The notes: generated by a model from the sequence alone, not told the origin. Counted from the first letter of the stretch, positions 17,993 through 26,428 are shown. The stretch: DNA of 64,000 nucleotides from PALSA-129 sp050014595 (GCA_050014595.1 JBEKDA010000014.1:39979-103978); one strand, 5' to 3'. Numbers and translations are program-made.

Positions 17993-18539
17993 CGCGCACC
18001 TTCTTCAGCCGTGCCAGGGCGCGGCGCAGGAACTCACCCACGGCGGAGGCGCTGATGCCCAGGGTGGAAGCGATTTCGGGATAGCGGAGGCCTTCCAACC
18101 GCAAGAAAAGGCAACGCTTCTGCTGTTCGGAGAGCCCCTCGACGGCGCTGTGGAAGCGGAGCATGCGCTCGCGCTCCAGCAGCTCGCGCTCGGGATTCAT
18201 CGCGGGGTGCGTGAGGCGGATCTCGAGTTCAGGGGCGAAGGCCTCTTCGGAAGCTTGGCGGGCGCGCACCTTGAGGCCCACGTTATGGGCGACGCGGAAG
18301 AGCCAGCCGCGAATATTCTCGATCTTTTCGCCTTTTTTGAGGGTGGAGTAGAGACGCAGGAAGACTTCCTGGACGGATTCCTGGGCTTTCGGCGGGTGAA
18401 CGCCGAGCGTCAGGAGGTAGCGGTATAAGTCTTCGCGAGTATCTGCAAACAACTGAGCCACCTGGTCTTGCAACTCCGAACTGGATTGCGGCTGCCGAAG
18501 GAATCCCACTGGCCCTTCACCTACCGAATCCCAGGACAT
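17985..18539 (-). CDS. ECF-type RNA polymerase sigma factor
   Basis: From ATG 18539 the product is 184 aa. Sigma region 2 is visible as AQESVQEVFLRLYSTLKKGE followed by IENIRGWLFRVAHNVGL, and region 4 as LSEQQKRCLFLRLEGLRYPE with the helix-turn-helix IASTLGISASAVGEFLRRAL. These are the two DNA- and core-binding domains of ECF sigma factors; the 1.1 region and the long region-3 linker are absent. An in-frame TTG at 18557 is an alternative start. The stop overlaps the anti-sigma start by 8 bp. The likely role is to direct polymerase to a small regulon when the anti-sigma releases it; the neighbouring receptor gene at 13072-16104 is a candidate target. Confidence 0.88.
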   Translation of the reverse strand: MSWDSVGEGPVGFLRQPQSSSELQDQVAQLFADTREDLYRYLLTLGVHPPKAQESVQEVFLRLYSTLKKGEKIENIRGWLFRVAHNVGLKVRARQASEEAFAPELEIRLTHPAMNPERELLERERMLRFHSAVEGLSEQQKRCLFLRLEGLRYPEIASTLGISASAVGEFLRRALARLKKVRDE

Positions 18540-18671
18540 TGTAGCGAGCCATCTCAAAGACCCGCGACCAGGCCATTTCCACTACACCAATTGAAAAAAT
18601 ATATTTCTTCAAAATCTCGGGTTTCCCGTCACCCCAGTGTAGTTGAAGCGGGTCTTCCGGGGGTCTTTGGC

Positions 18672-19754
18672 ATGGACACTTTGAAAATTCAGCCTCACGC
18701 CCAGGTAAGCGTGGCGATTGTCACCTATAACAGCGAGCGTTATATACGCCGTTGCCTGGAAGCGGTACTCAAACAGACCGGAGTGGTACTCGACGTTGTG
18801 GTGGTGGATAACGCCTCCACGGACGCGACGCGGTCGATACTGCGGCGGTATCGGGGCCGGATCCGGACGATCCACAACGACCACAACGCGGGATTCGCGG
18901 CGGGCCAGAACCAGGCGATCCGGGCCAGCCATGCGGACTGGGTGCTGACGCTGAACCCGGACGTGCTGCTGCTGCCCGATTTCATACGGACGCTGGTGGA
19001 AGCGGGAGAGGCCGACGGATCGGCGGGGTCGGTATGCGGCAAGCTGCTGTCGATCGGGCCGGGGTTCCAGCCGCTGGCGGAGCGGCGGATCGATTCGGCG
19101 GGGATTTTTTTCACGCCGGCCATGCGGCACTTCGACCGGGGATGGCACGAGCCGGATGGCGCGATCTACGACAGCATGGAGTACGTGTTTGGGGCCAGCG
19201 CGGCGGCGGCGCTCTACCGGCGGGAGATGATCGAAGACGTAGCCGTGGACGGGAACTTCTTCGATCCGGGATTCTTCTGCTACCGGGAAGATGCGGACGT
19301 GGCGTGGCGGGCGCTGCTGCAAGGATGGCGCTGCCTGTATCAACCGGCGGCCGAATCGTATCACGTGCGCAGCGTGACCCCGGGGAGCCGGCGGGCGGTC
19401 CCGGCGGCCATCAACATGCACTCGGTGAAGAACCGGTTCCTGATGCGGATTAAGAATTCGACGGCAGGGTTGTACCGTCGGTTCTGGCTCCCCATGACCC
19501 TGCGGGACCTGTTGGTGATTGCGGGCGTGGCGTTCGGCGAGCCGGCCTCGCTGGCGGCCTTCTGGCACCTGGCGAAGTGCGCGCCCAGAGCGCTGCGGGA
19601 GCGCCGGGAGATCATGAGCCGGCGGAGGGTGGACGACCAGGCGGTGGCGGAGTGGTTTAGCTTCGAGCCGGTGGCGCAGGCGCTGGGAGAGGTTACGCCG
19701 GCCGCGCGATGGGCTGACGCGGAGCCGCGCTACGTGGCGGAACGCACGGCGTAA
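18672..19754 (+). CDS. Family 2 glycosyltransferase
   Basis: The 360-aa protein has the GT-A fold signatures of family 2: SVAIVTYNSERYI at residues 13-25, VVVVDNASTDATRSI at 42-56, a donor-binding LTLNPDVLLLPDF near 92-104 and GFFCYREDADVAWRALLQGW near 200. The last motif, with ExDxxWR-like residues, is typical of rhamnosyltransferase/WbbL-type enzymes that extend surface polysaccharides from dTDP-sugars. ATG 18672 starts the conserved fold directly; a longer upstream frame overlaps the divergent sigma gene and is unlikely. There is no sugar-nucleotide operon beside it. A C-terminal helix pair may contact the membrane. The substrate is inferred only at family level. Confidence 0.85.
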   Translation: MDTLKIQPHAQVSVAIVTYNSERYIRRCLEAVLKQTGVVLDVVVVDNASTDATRSILRRYRGRIRTIHNDHNAGFAAGQNQAIRASHADWVLTLNPDVLLLPDFIRTLVEAGEADGSAGSVCGKLLSIGPGFQPLAERRIDSAGIFFTPAMRHFDRGWHEPDGAIYDSMEYVFGASAAAALYRREMIEDVAVDGNFFDPGFFCYREDADVAWRALLQGWRCLYQPAAESYHVRSVTPGSRRAVPAAINMHSVKNRFLMRIKNSTAGLYRRFWLPMTLRDLLVIAGVAFGEPASLAAFWHLAKCAPRALRERREIMSRRRVDDQAVAEWFSFEPVAQALGEVTPAARWADAEPRYVAERTA

Positions 19755-20127
19755 GAAGGTGGGGGGGCAATCCCGCCCGCAGTCCGCAAAGACCGACTGG
19801 TAGCGCCGGCGCCTTACCTTTGGTAAATCCCGTCTTACAACCACTGCACCCGCAGTCCGCAAAGACCGACTGGTAGCGCCGGCGGTCTTGCCGCCGGTTT
19901 CTTGCCGCGCCATATCGGAACACATACGGCAGGCTGAAGCCCGCCCAGGCCCTCTTTCAGCCGTCTGGACCCGCTGGAAAGCGGGTCCCTGGAGTTTGTA
20001 CATTTTCAAGCTCCTCGAAAACCGACTGGTAACGCCGGCGGTCTTTGCCGCCGGTGTTTGGCGGGGCAGGATGTTATCCTGCGGACCGATTGTCAATCGG
20101 TCCAGGACCCGCTGGAAAGCGGGTCCG
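19755..20127 (+). repeat. Dense palindromic repeat region
   Basis: This gene-free stretch contains a 36-bp direct repeat (19776-19811 and 19849-19884, period 73 bp) and two copies of the GTAGCGCCGGCGGTCTTGCC-type hairpin (about 19873-19898 and 20029-20055). It also holds smaller hairpins such as GGACCCGCTGGAAAGCGGGT, which occurs twice (about 19968 and 20105), and the linker TGTACATTTTCAAGCT. It separates the convergent glycosyltransferase and sensor genes and probably terminates both. Confidence 0.8.
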
Positions 20128-20235
20128 CAGCCGGAAGACAAGTTGTTCTACCGCGACGGGGAACAATACCTCACGATGGAGGAACTGACGCGGCGGATTA
20201 TGGACAAGGCGCTGTTTCCGAAACTCGGCGAGTGA
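20128..20235 (+). pseudogene. Orphan C-terminal gene fragment
   Basis: An open frame directly after the palindromes encodes about 35 residues with normal composition (LFYRDGEQYLTMEELTRR, then a short helix ending KLGE) and a TGA at 20233-20235. It has no credible start and reads into repeat sequence upstream, so it looks like the 3' end of a gene whose front part was replaced by repeats. I do not recognise the family. Confidence 0.4.
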
Positions 20236-20239
20236 GCGC

Positions 20240-22327
20240 TCAGTCCACCGTGAAGCGGGTCTCGCTCGACTTCGAGACGAGGTTCGGGTCGGTGATGGTA
20301 GCGCGCAGGATGTAACTGCCGACCGGCAGTTCCAGCCATTCGACGAACGGCCCCGAAATTTCAGCCAGCACGTTCTGCGCCACCACCTGCACAGTTTGTC
20401 CGCCCAAGGTGGTGACTTCCGCGGTGATGTGGAACCGGCCGGCCACGGGATCCGGAGTGATGACCAGCGTGTTGAGCCGGCTGGCGGTGTTTCCGGAAGG
20501 CGATCCACCACCGGTTACGATGGTGATGCGGCGGTCCTGATCGGAACGGAAGGTCTTGGCCGGGCGGGCTGCGGTGATGCCCGTTTGTTCGAGCGGGGTG
20601 AGTCCCTTGACGGCGAGCAGGGCCTGTTTTTCGGATGGGTCCATGGTCATGTGGAACTCCCCGGACATCGTGGGGTCGACGAACTCGATAATGACGTTGG
20701 TGCCGATGCCCTCGATGAAGCGGTAGCGCCACTGCTGAAAGGGGAAGGTGGACGTGGTGCCGCCACCCTCCACGGCAGGCCGCTGGTAGGAACCGCCGGA
20801 GGAGTGGTCTTCGATCTCGTCGGGAGGACCGTAGGTGATGTAGATGCGGCCGCGGTCGGTTTTCCAGCCGGGGATGCGCGACGAGAAATGTTCGTTCACG
20901 TAAGCGATGCGGCGATAATGCTCCTCGCGGAATTCGTTTTCGGGAGTGCCGGGAGTGGGATCGCGGCGCAGCCAGAACTGCTCGATGAAGTGCTCGCGCT
21001 CGTCGTCGGTCTGGAGGCGGTGGAAAGCGGCGCGCTCTTCATCGGTGATGATATAGGCGACGTCTTCGTTCAGCCATTTCCGGTAGGGCGTAGTGAGCGC
21101 CTGTTGGGCTGTCGGATCTCCACCCTTGCGCTGCGCGGGGGGCGCAGTTTGCGTGCCGCTTTGGGCGAAAGGATTCATGAGGCCAAGGAATGTGGTGCGT
21201 TGCCGCTGGGGGATCTGGCTTTCCTGAAGAGCGCCAGTGAGAGGGCTCGATTGAGGTTCGATCGTCTGGGACTCCAGCAGGGGTGCTTGTAGGGCGACGG
21301 CAGGAATGATTTGGCGCGCGGGCGGCTTCGCCGGCCAGGCGGCCAGCGCGGCGGCGAAGGTAATCAGTAACAGACCGGCAGCGAAGGCCGGGGTGGCGGA
21401 GGCCTGCGCGGGCTGGGGTTCGGTGAGCAGACGGCGGATGCGCTTCATGAGACTTCCTCCAGTAGCGGCGACGGCGGCTTCCAGAGCTACGGCGCGGCGG
21501 TGTTCGAGTGCGGCCAGGGTGGCGGCGTAGACCCGGGCGTCGCCGGTGATTTCGACGACGAAATCGTCACAGCAGTTCTCGCGCTCCTCGCGCGCCATGC
21601 GCGAGGCCCACCAGACGGCCGGGTGATAGAACAAGAGACCTTCCACAAAGCCTTGGAGCAGGTTGACCAGATAATCGTGACGGCGGATGTGCGCAAGCTC
21701 GTGGATGAGGATGCACTCGATCTGTCCGGCGGGCAGATTGGCCAGGCAGCCGAGCGGCATGAAAATGACGGGGCGCAGGTAGCCGACCAGGACCGGCGCG
21801 TCGGTAAAGCACGATTCGAGTAACCGCACGGGACCCAAGAGGCGCATACGGTCGCAGAGCTGTGTGAGGCGGTCCTGCCAGTCGGGCGCCGGGGCACAGG
21901 TACCGCGTTGGCGCAGGCGGCGGGCCGCCAACCATGCGGCCAGGCCGCGGGCATAAAAAAACGCGACGCCTAGGAACCAGCAGGGCGCCAACCATGGGAG
22001 GAAGTCGCGGAAAGTGCGGGGAGCGGGTGCGGGCTGGAATGCGGGCACGGCGGAAAGGCGCGCCAGGGGATTGGGCAGATGCGCGGCGGTTACGGTTTCG
22101 GCGTGGCCGGGCAGCACGACGAGCAGGGTGATGGCGAAGGCCAGCGGCATGGCAAACAAAATGAGGCAGGCGGCGGCATAGCGCGCGCGAGCGGACGCCG
22201 GGCGGAGCAGGAAGAGCGCGGCGGCCAGAACCGCGGCCAGCGCCGCTCCTTCCCACAGGAAGTGAATGAGCGCCCAGCCGACGGCTTGCGCGACCGGCGT
22301 GTGAACCCAGAGAGCGAGTCCGTTCAT
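20240..22327 (-). CDS. BlaR1/M56-type membrane protease-sensor fused to a GWxTD domain
   Basis: From ATG 22327 the protein has 695 residues. The N-terminal half is an M56/BlaR1-like module: helices at about 25-42, 50-73 and 107-128, then a zinc-protease motif HELAH (His209, Glu210, His213) and a fourth helix near 312-332. BlaR1 proteins of this type cleave a cognate BlaI repressor. Instead of a penicillin-binding sensor, residues 415-560 form a GWxTD-type domain (KWLNEDVAYIITDEE, FWLRRDPTPGTPENEFREEH, GRIYITYGPPDEIE), common in Acidobacteria and Bacteroidetes exported proteins and of unknown function. A beta-rich segment ends the protein. The start overlaps the blaI-like stop by 4 bp (ATGA), so the pair is one operon. 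The signal sensed is unknown but is unlikely to be a beta-lactam. Confidence 0.85.
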   Translation of the reverse strand: MNGLALWVHTPVAQAVGWALIHFLWEGAALAAVLAAALFLLRPASARARYAAACLILFAMPLAFAITLLVVLPGHAETVTAAHLPNPLARLSAVPAFQPAPAPRTFRDFLPWLAPCWFLGVAFFYARGLAAWLAARRLRQRGTCAPAPDWQDRLTQLCDRMRLLGPVRLLESCFTDAPVLVGYLRPVIFMPLGCLANLPAGQIECILIHELAHIRRHDYLVNLLQGFVEGLLFYHPAVWWASRMAREERENCCDDFVVEITGDARVYAATLAALEHRRAVALEAAVAATGGSLMKRIRRLLTEPQPAQASATPAFAAGLLLITFAAALAAWPAKPPARQIIPAVALQAPLLESQTIEPQSSPLTGALQESQIPQRQRTTFLGLMNPFAQSGTQTAPPAQRKGGDPTAQQALTTPYRKWLNEDVAYIITDEERAAFHRLQTDDEREHFIEQFWLRRDPTPGTPENEFREEHYRRIAYVNEHFSSRIPGWKTDRGRIYITYGPPDEIEDHSSGGSYQRPAVEGGGTTSTFPFQQWRYRFIEGIGTNVIIEFVDPTMSGEFHMTMDPSEKQALLAVKGLTPLEQTGITAARPAKTFRSDQDRRITIVTGGGSPSGNTASRLNTLVITPDPVAGRFHITAEVTTLGGQTVQVVAQNVLAEISGPFVEWLELPVGSYILRATITDPNLVSKSSETRFTVD

Positions 22328-22719
22328 GGCGTCCCCTTTTCGTATTCTTCCAGGAACTGGCGGAGCTCGGCGAGCTCCTGGCGCGAGGCGCGGCGGGATG
22401 AGAGAGCACCCAGCAGGAGGCTTTTGGCGGAGCCGCCGAAGGCGCGCTGCAGCAGGTCGCTGGCGAGCTGGCGCCGGGTCCATTCCGCCGGTCGGCTGGC
22501 GGAGTAGATGTGGGCGCGCTGCTTTTCGTCGCGGCCGACCAGGCCCTTTTCGGCCATGATCTGAAGCAGCTTCAGAACGGTGGTGTACTGCGTCGGTTTA
22601 CGGCGGACGATGGCTTCGTGGACGGCGCGCACGGTGGAGGCCCCGCGGCTCCACAGCACTGTGAGGATCTCGAGTTCAGCGTCGGTGGGGCGAGGCGGAT
22701 CGGAAGGTTTGGCCGGCAT
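22324..22719 (-). CDS. BlaI/MecI-family transcriptional repressor
   Basis: The 131-aa protein matches the BlaI/MecI family in length and motifs: a winged helix beginning PTDAELEILTVLWSRG and recognition-helix region RRKPTQYTTVLKLLQIM at about 41-57, then AEKGLVGRDEKQRAHIYSA (the wing) and a helical dimerisation end. These repressors bind operators as dimers and are inactivated by proteolysis through the partner M56 protein, encoded next with a 4-bp overlap. A promoter and a direct repeat lie immediately upstream and suggest autoregulation. The ATG at 22719 lies 8 nt after the -10 box, so the message is predicted to be leaderless. Confidence 0.9.
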   Translation of the reverse strand: MPAKPSDPPRPTDAELEILTVLWSRGASTVRAVHEAIVRRKPTQYTTVLKLLQIMAEKGLVGRDEKQRAHIYSASRPAEWTRRQLASDLLQRAFGGSAKSLLLGALSSRRASRQELAELRQFLEEYEKGTP

Positions 22720-22757
22720 CTACGAAGACTGTACTACGAAGAGTGTCGTTGAGTCAA
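22720..22757 (-). promoter_or_regulatory. Promoter with direct-repeat operator for the blaI-like operon
   Basis: On the minus strand TTGACT (22752-22757), an 18-bp spacer and TACAGT (22728-22733) form a promoter whose -10 ends 8 nt before the ATG. The 9-bp sequence CTACGAAGA (plus strand) occurs at 22720-22728 and 22734-22742, flanking the -10 with a 14-bp period. It is a likely repressor site. Confidence 0.65.
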
Positions 22758-22785
22758 GAGGAAATTGCGCGGAAGGGTCGGACGT

Positions 22786-22924
22786 TCACCTGTAAGCTCC
22801 AGAGCGATGGCGGACACCGAAGATCCGCATGACGCCTTCTTTGAGGGTGAAGAGCACGCGGTAGTCGCCGAGCCGGAGCCGAAGCGCACCGGCCATATCG
22901 CTCCAGGCAATCAGCCCGCCGTGA
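22786..22924 (-). pseudogene. RelE/ParE-type toxin fragment
   Basis: Minus-strand translation ending at TGA 22786-22788 reads LRLRLGDYRVLFTLKEGVMR followed by IFGVRHRSGAYR, the classic C-terminal half of RelE/ParE toxins (RxGxYRV...I..V.HR...Y). Only about 45 of the usual 85-90 residues are recognisable. No antitoxin gene follows, so this is a remnant of a toxin-antitoxin module. Confidence 0.65.
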
Positions 22925-22925
22925 C

Positions 22926-23063
22926 TATGACGGCGCGGCGAAGCGGTGGCTGCTGACGGCGTTTGAGAAGAACCCTGACGCGTTGGAAACCAGGCGATCC
23001 AGCCGGAATTCCAAGCTTCCGGCCGCGTCGAATTTTGACCACGTGCGTGGTCCCATGCCTTAA
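22926..23063 (+). pseudogene. Fragment like the C-terminus of a phage-type nuclease/toxin
   Basis: The plus frame reads YDGAAKRWLLTAFEKNPD and ends FDHVRGPMP with TAA at 23061-23063. A (K)RWLLTAFEK-type strand is found at the end of barnase/EndoU/RelE-like phage MuF-associated toxin domains. No start is visible and the 5' side runs into the RelE remnant. It is probably debris of a second mobile or toxin gene; the family call is tentative. Confidence 0.35.
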
Positions 23064-23098
23064 TCGTTTCGCGACCCTGCCAGTTTAGTTCACTGAGC

Positions 23099-23172
23099 GG
23101 TTTGCTCCATTTCGCGGCCTCGCCCCGTCGCCCCCTCCCCCGGCCCTGCTAGGCCGCGAATCGGAGCAAACC
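23099..23172 (+). repeat. Long inverted repeat (22-bp arms)
   Basis: Arms at 23099-23120 and 23151-23172 match at 20 of 22 positions (GGTTTGCTCC core) around a 30-nt C-rich loop. The structure sits 116 bp upstream of a hypothetical gene of multicopy type and could be a mobile-element end or a strong hairpin. The bases to 23287 are AT-richer and contain no gene. Confidence 0.75.
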
Positions 23173-23287
23173 TTTATCAATCACAACTTTTATCAACTTT
23201 TTTCCGCTGATTCCAAACCACTTCTCCCTCTGGCCGCCCGGTTTCCGCCAGTCGTCGTGCTACCCCTGAATTGGAAGGTACCTCCTC

Positions 23288-24052
23288 ATGGCAACCGACA
23301 AACAAATCACCGCCAACCGCATCAACGCGCAGAAATCCACCGGCCCCCGCTCCGCCGCCGGCAAATCCCGATCCGCGCAAAACTCCCGCAAACACGGCTT
23401 CGCCGTCTCCATCTTCACTGTCCCCCACCTGGAAGACTCCGAAGAAATCGTCAACCTCCGACAAGATGCCCTGGACGTCTACCACCCCGCCAACTCCCAG
23501 GAACTCTGGGCCGTCGAACGCATCGCCCTCTGCCAACTGTCCCTCATCCGCACCTCCCGCCTCGAAGCCGGCCTTCTCACCAATTGCCTCGACCAGGCCC
23601 TCGGGTCCGACGGCGAGCCCATCCACCCCATGAACGAGCGCATATCTGGTCTGTGCAACAGCGAAATCACCATCGGCCAGTTAGACAATTTCTCCATCGC
23701 CGAAGCCTTTAGCCGCATGACCCGGAAGCCCCATACCTTTGCTCTGTTCTTGCGCTACCAGGCCCAAGCCGAGCGCAACTATCGCCGCGCCATCCAGGAA
23801 TTCGAGCGCCTTCGCGTCCTCCGCCCCGAATTAGAGGCTGAAGAAACAGAAATACCGGACGAACCCAATTTCCCTGTCCAACCCGAAGCAAACAACCCGG
23901 ATCGGCGCCTTGAAACCGACCCGATTTCCACTGTGGGGCAGGCGCCCTTGCCTGCGTGCGACCCCCTGGTCGCGCTGCCGCCATCCCTCACCGCGAATCC
24001 CGCAGGCCAAAACGGGCACTGCCATCCAATCCCCGCCCTTGGAATGGAGTAG
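23288..24052 (+). CDS. Hypothetical protein with an ANRxNAQKSTGPR N-terminal motif
   Basis: The 254-aa soluble protein begins MATDKQITANRINAQKSTGP, followed by RSAAGKSRSAQNSRKHGF. From memory this opening is shared by a large family that is often present in many copies per genome in Acidobacteria and Planctomycetes, next to repeats; its function is unknown. Residues 75-190 are predicted helical (ELWAVERIALCQLSLIRTSR ... YQAQAERNYRRAIQEFERLR) and the last 60 are Pro-rich and probably disordered. There is no signal peptide or membrane helix. Its codon use is strongly C-ending like its neighbours. It sits beside decayed toxin genes and a long inverted repeat, consistent with a mobile or multicopy locus. 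Confidence 0.65.
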   Translation: MATDKQITANRINAQKSTGPRSAAGKSRSAQNSRKHGFAVSIFTVPHLEDSEEIVNLRQDALDVYHPANSQELWAVERIALCQLSLIRTSRLEAGLLTNCLDQALGSDGEPIHPMNERISGLCNSEITIGQLDNFSIAEAFSRMTRKPHTFALFLRYQAQAERNYRRAIQEFERLRVLRPELEAEETEIPDEPNFPVQPEANNPDRRLETDPISTVGQAPLPACDPLVALPPSLTANPAGQNGHCHPIPALGME

Positions 24053-24133
24053 CCGTCCCCGCCTTGCCCTGCCATGCTGCCTTCCAACTCCAGCCCCCCG
24101 GTTCGGGAGCAGGTATCCGGGGCGAAGCCTCGC

Positions 24134-25096
24134 CTATTCGATGATGTCTTTGCGCTTGACGGTGGGCGTGCCGGAGTCGGTATCGGGGAGCTTGTCGCCA
24201 TCCGAACGGATGAGGTGCGGACGGTTCTCAGGACCCGGTTGGCGGCGATTTTCGAGGGAGATCAGGCGATCGCGCATGCCACGGTATTCAGAGGTGGTCA
24301 CAATGTACTCGGGCTTCGACGCGAGAATCCGCTGGATTTCCTTTTCGGTGCGGTCGACGCGGTCGGAATCCATGGGGTGCGTGGCGAAGACCTTGGCGAC
24401 GGCGCCGGGCCTGGTTTTCTGCATGGATTCGAGTTTCTCGAAAATGCTGATCGCACCGGTGGGATCGTAGCCGGCGGCGTACATATACTGGACGCCCAGA
24501 TAGTCGGCCTCGGATTCATCGTGGCGGCTGAAACTGAGAAAGGTCATGGGAATGGCGGCGCTGGTCGCCTGACCGACGATTAAACCAGTCCAGCCGCCGA
24601 GCACGACGCCGGGAATGGCGCCGGCGACGCCGGCGATTTGCGATTTGGTGGCTTGGCAGGTCATGTGGCGCGCGGCCACGTGGGCGATCTCGTGGGCCAG
24701 GGCGCCGGCGAATTCATCCTCTTCCGACGCCACTTTGATGAGGCCGGTGTAGACGAAAACGTAACCGCCGGGGAGCGCAAAGGCGTTCACCTCGTCACCG
24801 TCAATGACCTGAAAGGTGAAAGGCACTTTGGCGTCGGAGTTGCGCGCGAGGTTTTGCCCGATGCGATTCACGTACTCGGTGATGATGGGGTCATCGAGAA
24901 GCTTGGACTGTTTGGTGACCTCGCGAGCCAATTGCTGGCCGAGCGCCATCTCCTTCTGGATGGAGTACAGGTTGAGGCACTTGCCGACGTTGCGGTCGCC
25001 GATTTGGGACGGATCGTCCTTGGGCTTTTTCTGATCGGCGGCGAGCGAGGTCGATGCCAGCGCCAGTGCGAGGGCAGTGGCAGACAGCAATTTCAT
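24134..25096 (-). CDS. Exported M48-family metallopeptidase
   Basis: The 320-aa protein has a signal peptide (residues 1-20, ending SLAADQ). Its M48 peptidase domain has ALAHEIAHVAARH with zinc ligands His135 and His139 and catalytic Glu136; the third ligand is likely the Glu in RHDESEADYLG near 194. The FALPGGYVFVYTGLI segment before HEIAH and the HPMDSDR motif near 240 are typical of the BepA/LoiP-like periplasmic group, which degrades or repairs misassembled outer-membrane proteins. The TPR extension of BepA is missing; the tail after residue 265 is short and charged. AGGAG before ATG 25096 is a good ribosome-binding site, so this gene has a leader. It is divergent from the aminotransferase gene, 50 bp away. 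Confidence 0.88.
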   Translation of the reverse strand: MKLLSATALALALASTSLAADQKKPKDDPSQIGDRNVGKCLNLYSIQKEMALGQQLAREVTKQSKLLDDPIITEYVNRIGQNLARNSDAKVPFTFQVIDGDEVNAFALPGGYVFVYTGLIKVASEEDEFAGALAHEIAHVAARHMTCQATKSQIAGVAGAIPGVVLGGWTGLIVGQATSAAIPMTFLSFSRHDESEADYLGVQYMYAAGYDPTGAISIFEKLESMQKTRPGAVAKVFATHPMDSDRVDRTEKEIQRILASKPEYIVTTSEYRGMRDRLISLENRRQPGPENRPHLIRSDGDKLPDTDSGTPTVKRKDIIE

Positions 25097-25146
25097 GGAT
25101 GGCTCCTGGAACCCATTTCACTTATTGTAAGAGAATCGGGATTGTT

Positions 25147-26283
25147 ATGGATGATAAATTTTTGGGGGCAGAGCCCTTGTGGAGCCGGTACGCCGGGCAG
25201 TTCCCAGTGCGCAACCGGTTGATTTACTTGAATCATGCGGCCGTCGCGCCGCTATCGAAGGCGGCCGCGGAGGCCATGAAGAGCCTGGCGGAGGATTGTA
25301 CGCAGTTCGGCAGCCTGCACTACAAACACTGGCTGGCGGTTTACGAAGGGCTGCGAGTGGCGGCGGCGCGATTGATGGGGGCGGAGCGCTCGGAGATCGC
25401 GCTGGTGAAGAACACGTCGGAAGGGATCGCCACGGTGGCAATGGGGCTGGACTGGAAGCCCGGAGACCGGATGGTGGGCTTCCGCGAGGAGTTTCCGGCC
25501 AACTATTACCCCTGGAAGCGGCTGGAAGAAAAGGGAGTTGACGTAACCTGGCTGTCGGTGGGCGATCCGCTGGAGCGCATCGAGGAGGCGTGCCGGGGCG
25601 CGCGACTGCTGGCCATCAGCTTTGTGCAATTCCTGTCGGGGTACCGCGCACCGATTCATGCGATTGGAGAGATTTGCCATCGTAACCACTGCATTTATTT
25701 GGTAGATGCGATTCAGGGCCTGGGCGCTTTTCCGGTGGATGTGCGGAGTTGTCACATCGACGCGCTGGCGGCCGACGGCCACAAGTGGATGCTGGGGCCG
25801 GAGGGATGCGGCATCTTATTCATCAGTCAGGGACTTCAGGACCGCGTAGAGCCGGTGGAATTCGGCTGGACCAATGTGGCGGGGTACAACGATTACGGAT
25901 CGCGCGACATGGCGCTGCGGCCGGACGCGGGGCGATATGAGTGTGGCACGTTAAATACAATTGGTTGTTACGGTTTGAAGGCTTCAATTGAGTTTTTACT
26001 CGAAGTCGATCCGGGAAAAATCGCTCCGGTTGTCCAAAATCTCGGGGACCGGATTTACGAGGGCGTGGTCAATCGAGGATACGAGGTAATGGGTACGCGA
26101 ACGCCGGAAACCGGCGCCGGGATCGTGAGTTTCCGCAAGCCGGGGATGGAGGCGGTGGAGGTAGTCAAAAAGCTGAGCGCGGCCGGAATTGCGGCGGCGC
26201 CGCGGGCGGGGTGGGTGCGGACGTCCCCTCACTTTTATATCAGCCCGTCGGATATCGATCAGATGCTTGCGGAACTGCCATAG
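25147..26283 (+). CDS. Class V aminotransferase (cysteine desulfurase/epimerase-like)
   Basis: The 378-aa protein has the fold-type I PLP features of class V aminotransferases: NHAAVAPLS at residues 29-37, KNTSEGIATVAMG at 88-100, the cofactor-contacting Asp in YLVDAIQGLG (Asp187) and the Schiff-base lysine in AADGHKWMLGPEG (Lys213). DGHKW is typical of the isopenicillin-N-epimerase/SufS-like branch. A catalytic cysteine as in true cysteine desulfurases is not evident in the C-terminal third, so desulfurase activity is doubtful. ATG 25147 is chosen because the conserved N-terminus begins there; a longer upstream frame would overlap the divergent M48 gene. The substrate is unknown. Confidence 0.82.
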   Translation: MDDKFLGAEPLWSRYAGQFPVRNRLIYLNHAAVAPLSKAAAEAMKSLAEDCTQFGSLHYKHWLAVYEGLRVAAARLMGAERSEIALVKNTSEGIATVAMGLDWKPGDRMVGFREEFPANYYPWKRLEEKGVDVTWLSVGDPLERIEEACRGARLLAISFVQFLSGYRAPIHAIGEICHRNHCIYLVDAIQGLGAFPVDVRSCHIDALAADGHKWMLGPEGCGILFISQGLQDRVEPVEFGWTNVAGYNDYGSRDMALRPDAGRYECGTLNTIGCYGLKASIEFLLEVDPGKIAPVVQNLGDRIYEGVVNRGYEVMGTRTPETGAGIVSFRKPGMEAVEVVKKLSAAGIAAAPRAGWVRTSPHFYISPSDIDQMLAELP

Positions 26284-26415
26284 CGGTTCCCAGTGCTGGC
26301 GCACTGGGCTATGCTCTTGCGTCCTTCGGACTCGGGCCGCGGAAGAATCGTCGCGGCCCGCGAAGAAAACAAAGCACAGTAGTACAAAGCCGGCAGGATT
26401 TCGGACACACTACAG

Positions 26416-26421
26416 TAGAAT
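26416..26421 (+). promoter_or_regulatory. -10 box TAGAAT, 7 nt before ATG (leaderless start)
   Basis: TAGAAT is followed by AGGGGGC and the ATG at 26429. The G-run may also serve as a ribosome-binding site, so the leaderless reading is not exclusive here. Confidence 0.5.
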
Positions 26422-26428
26422 AGGGGGC

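Noticed and set aside
22324..22327. Frameshift between the repressor and sensor genes
   Set aside because: The ATGA overlap is normal translational coupling for BlaI/BlaR1-type pairs.
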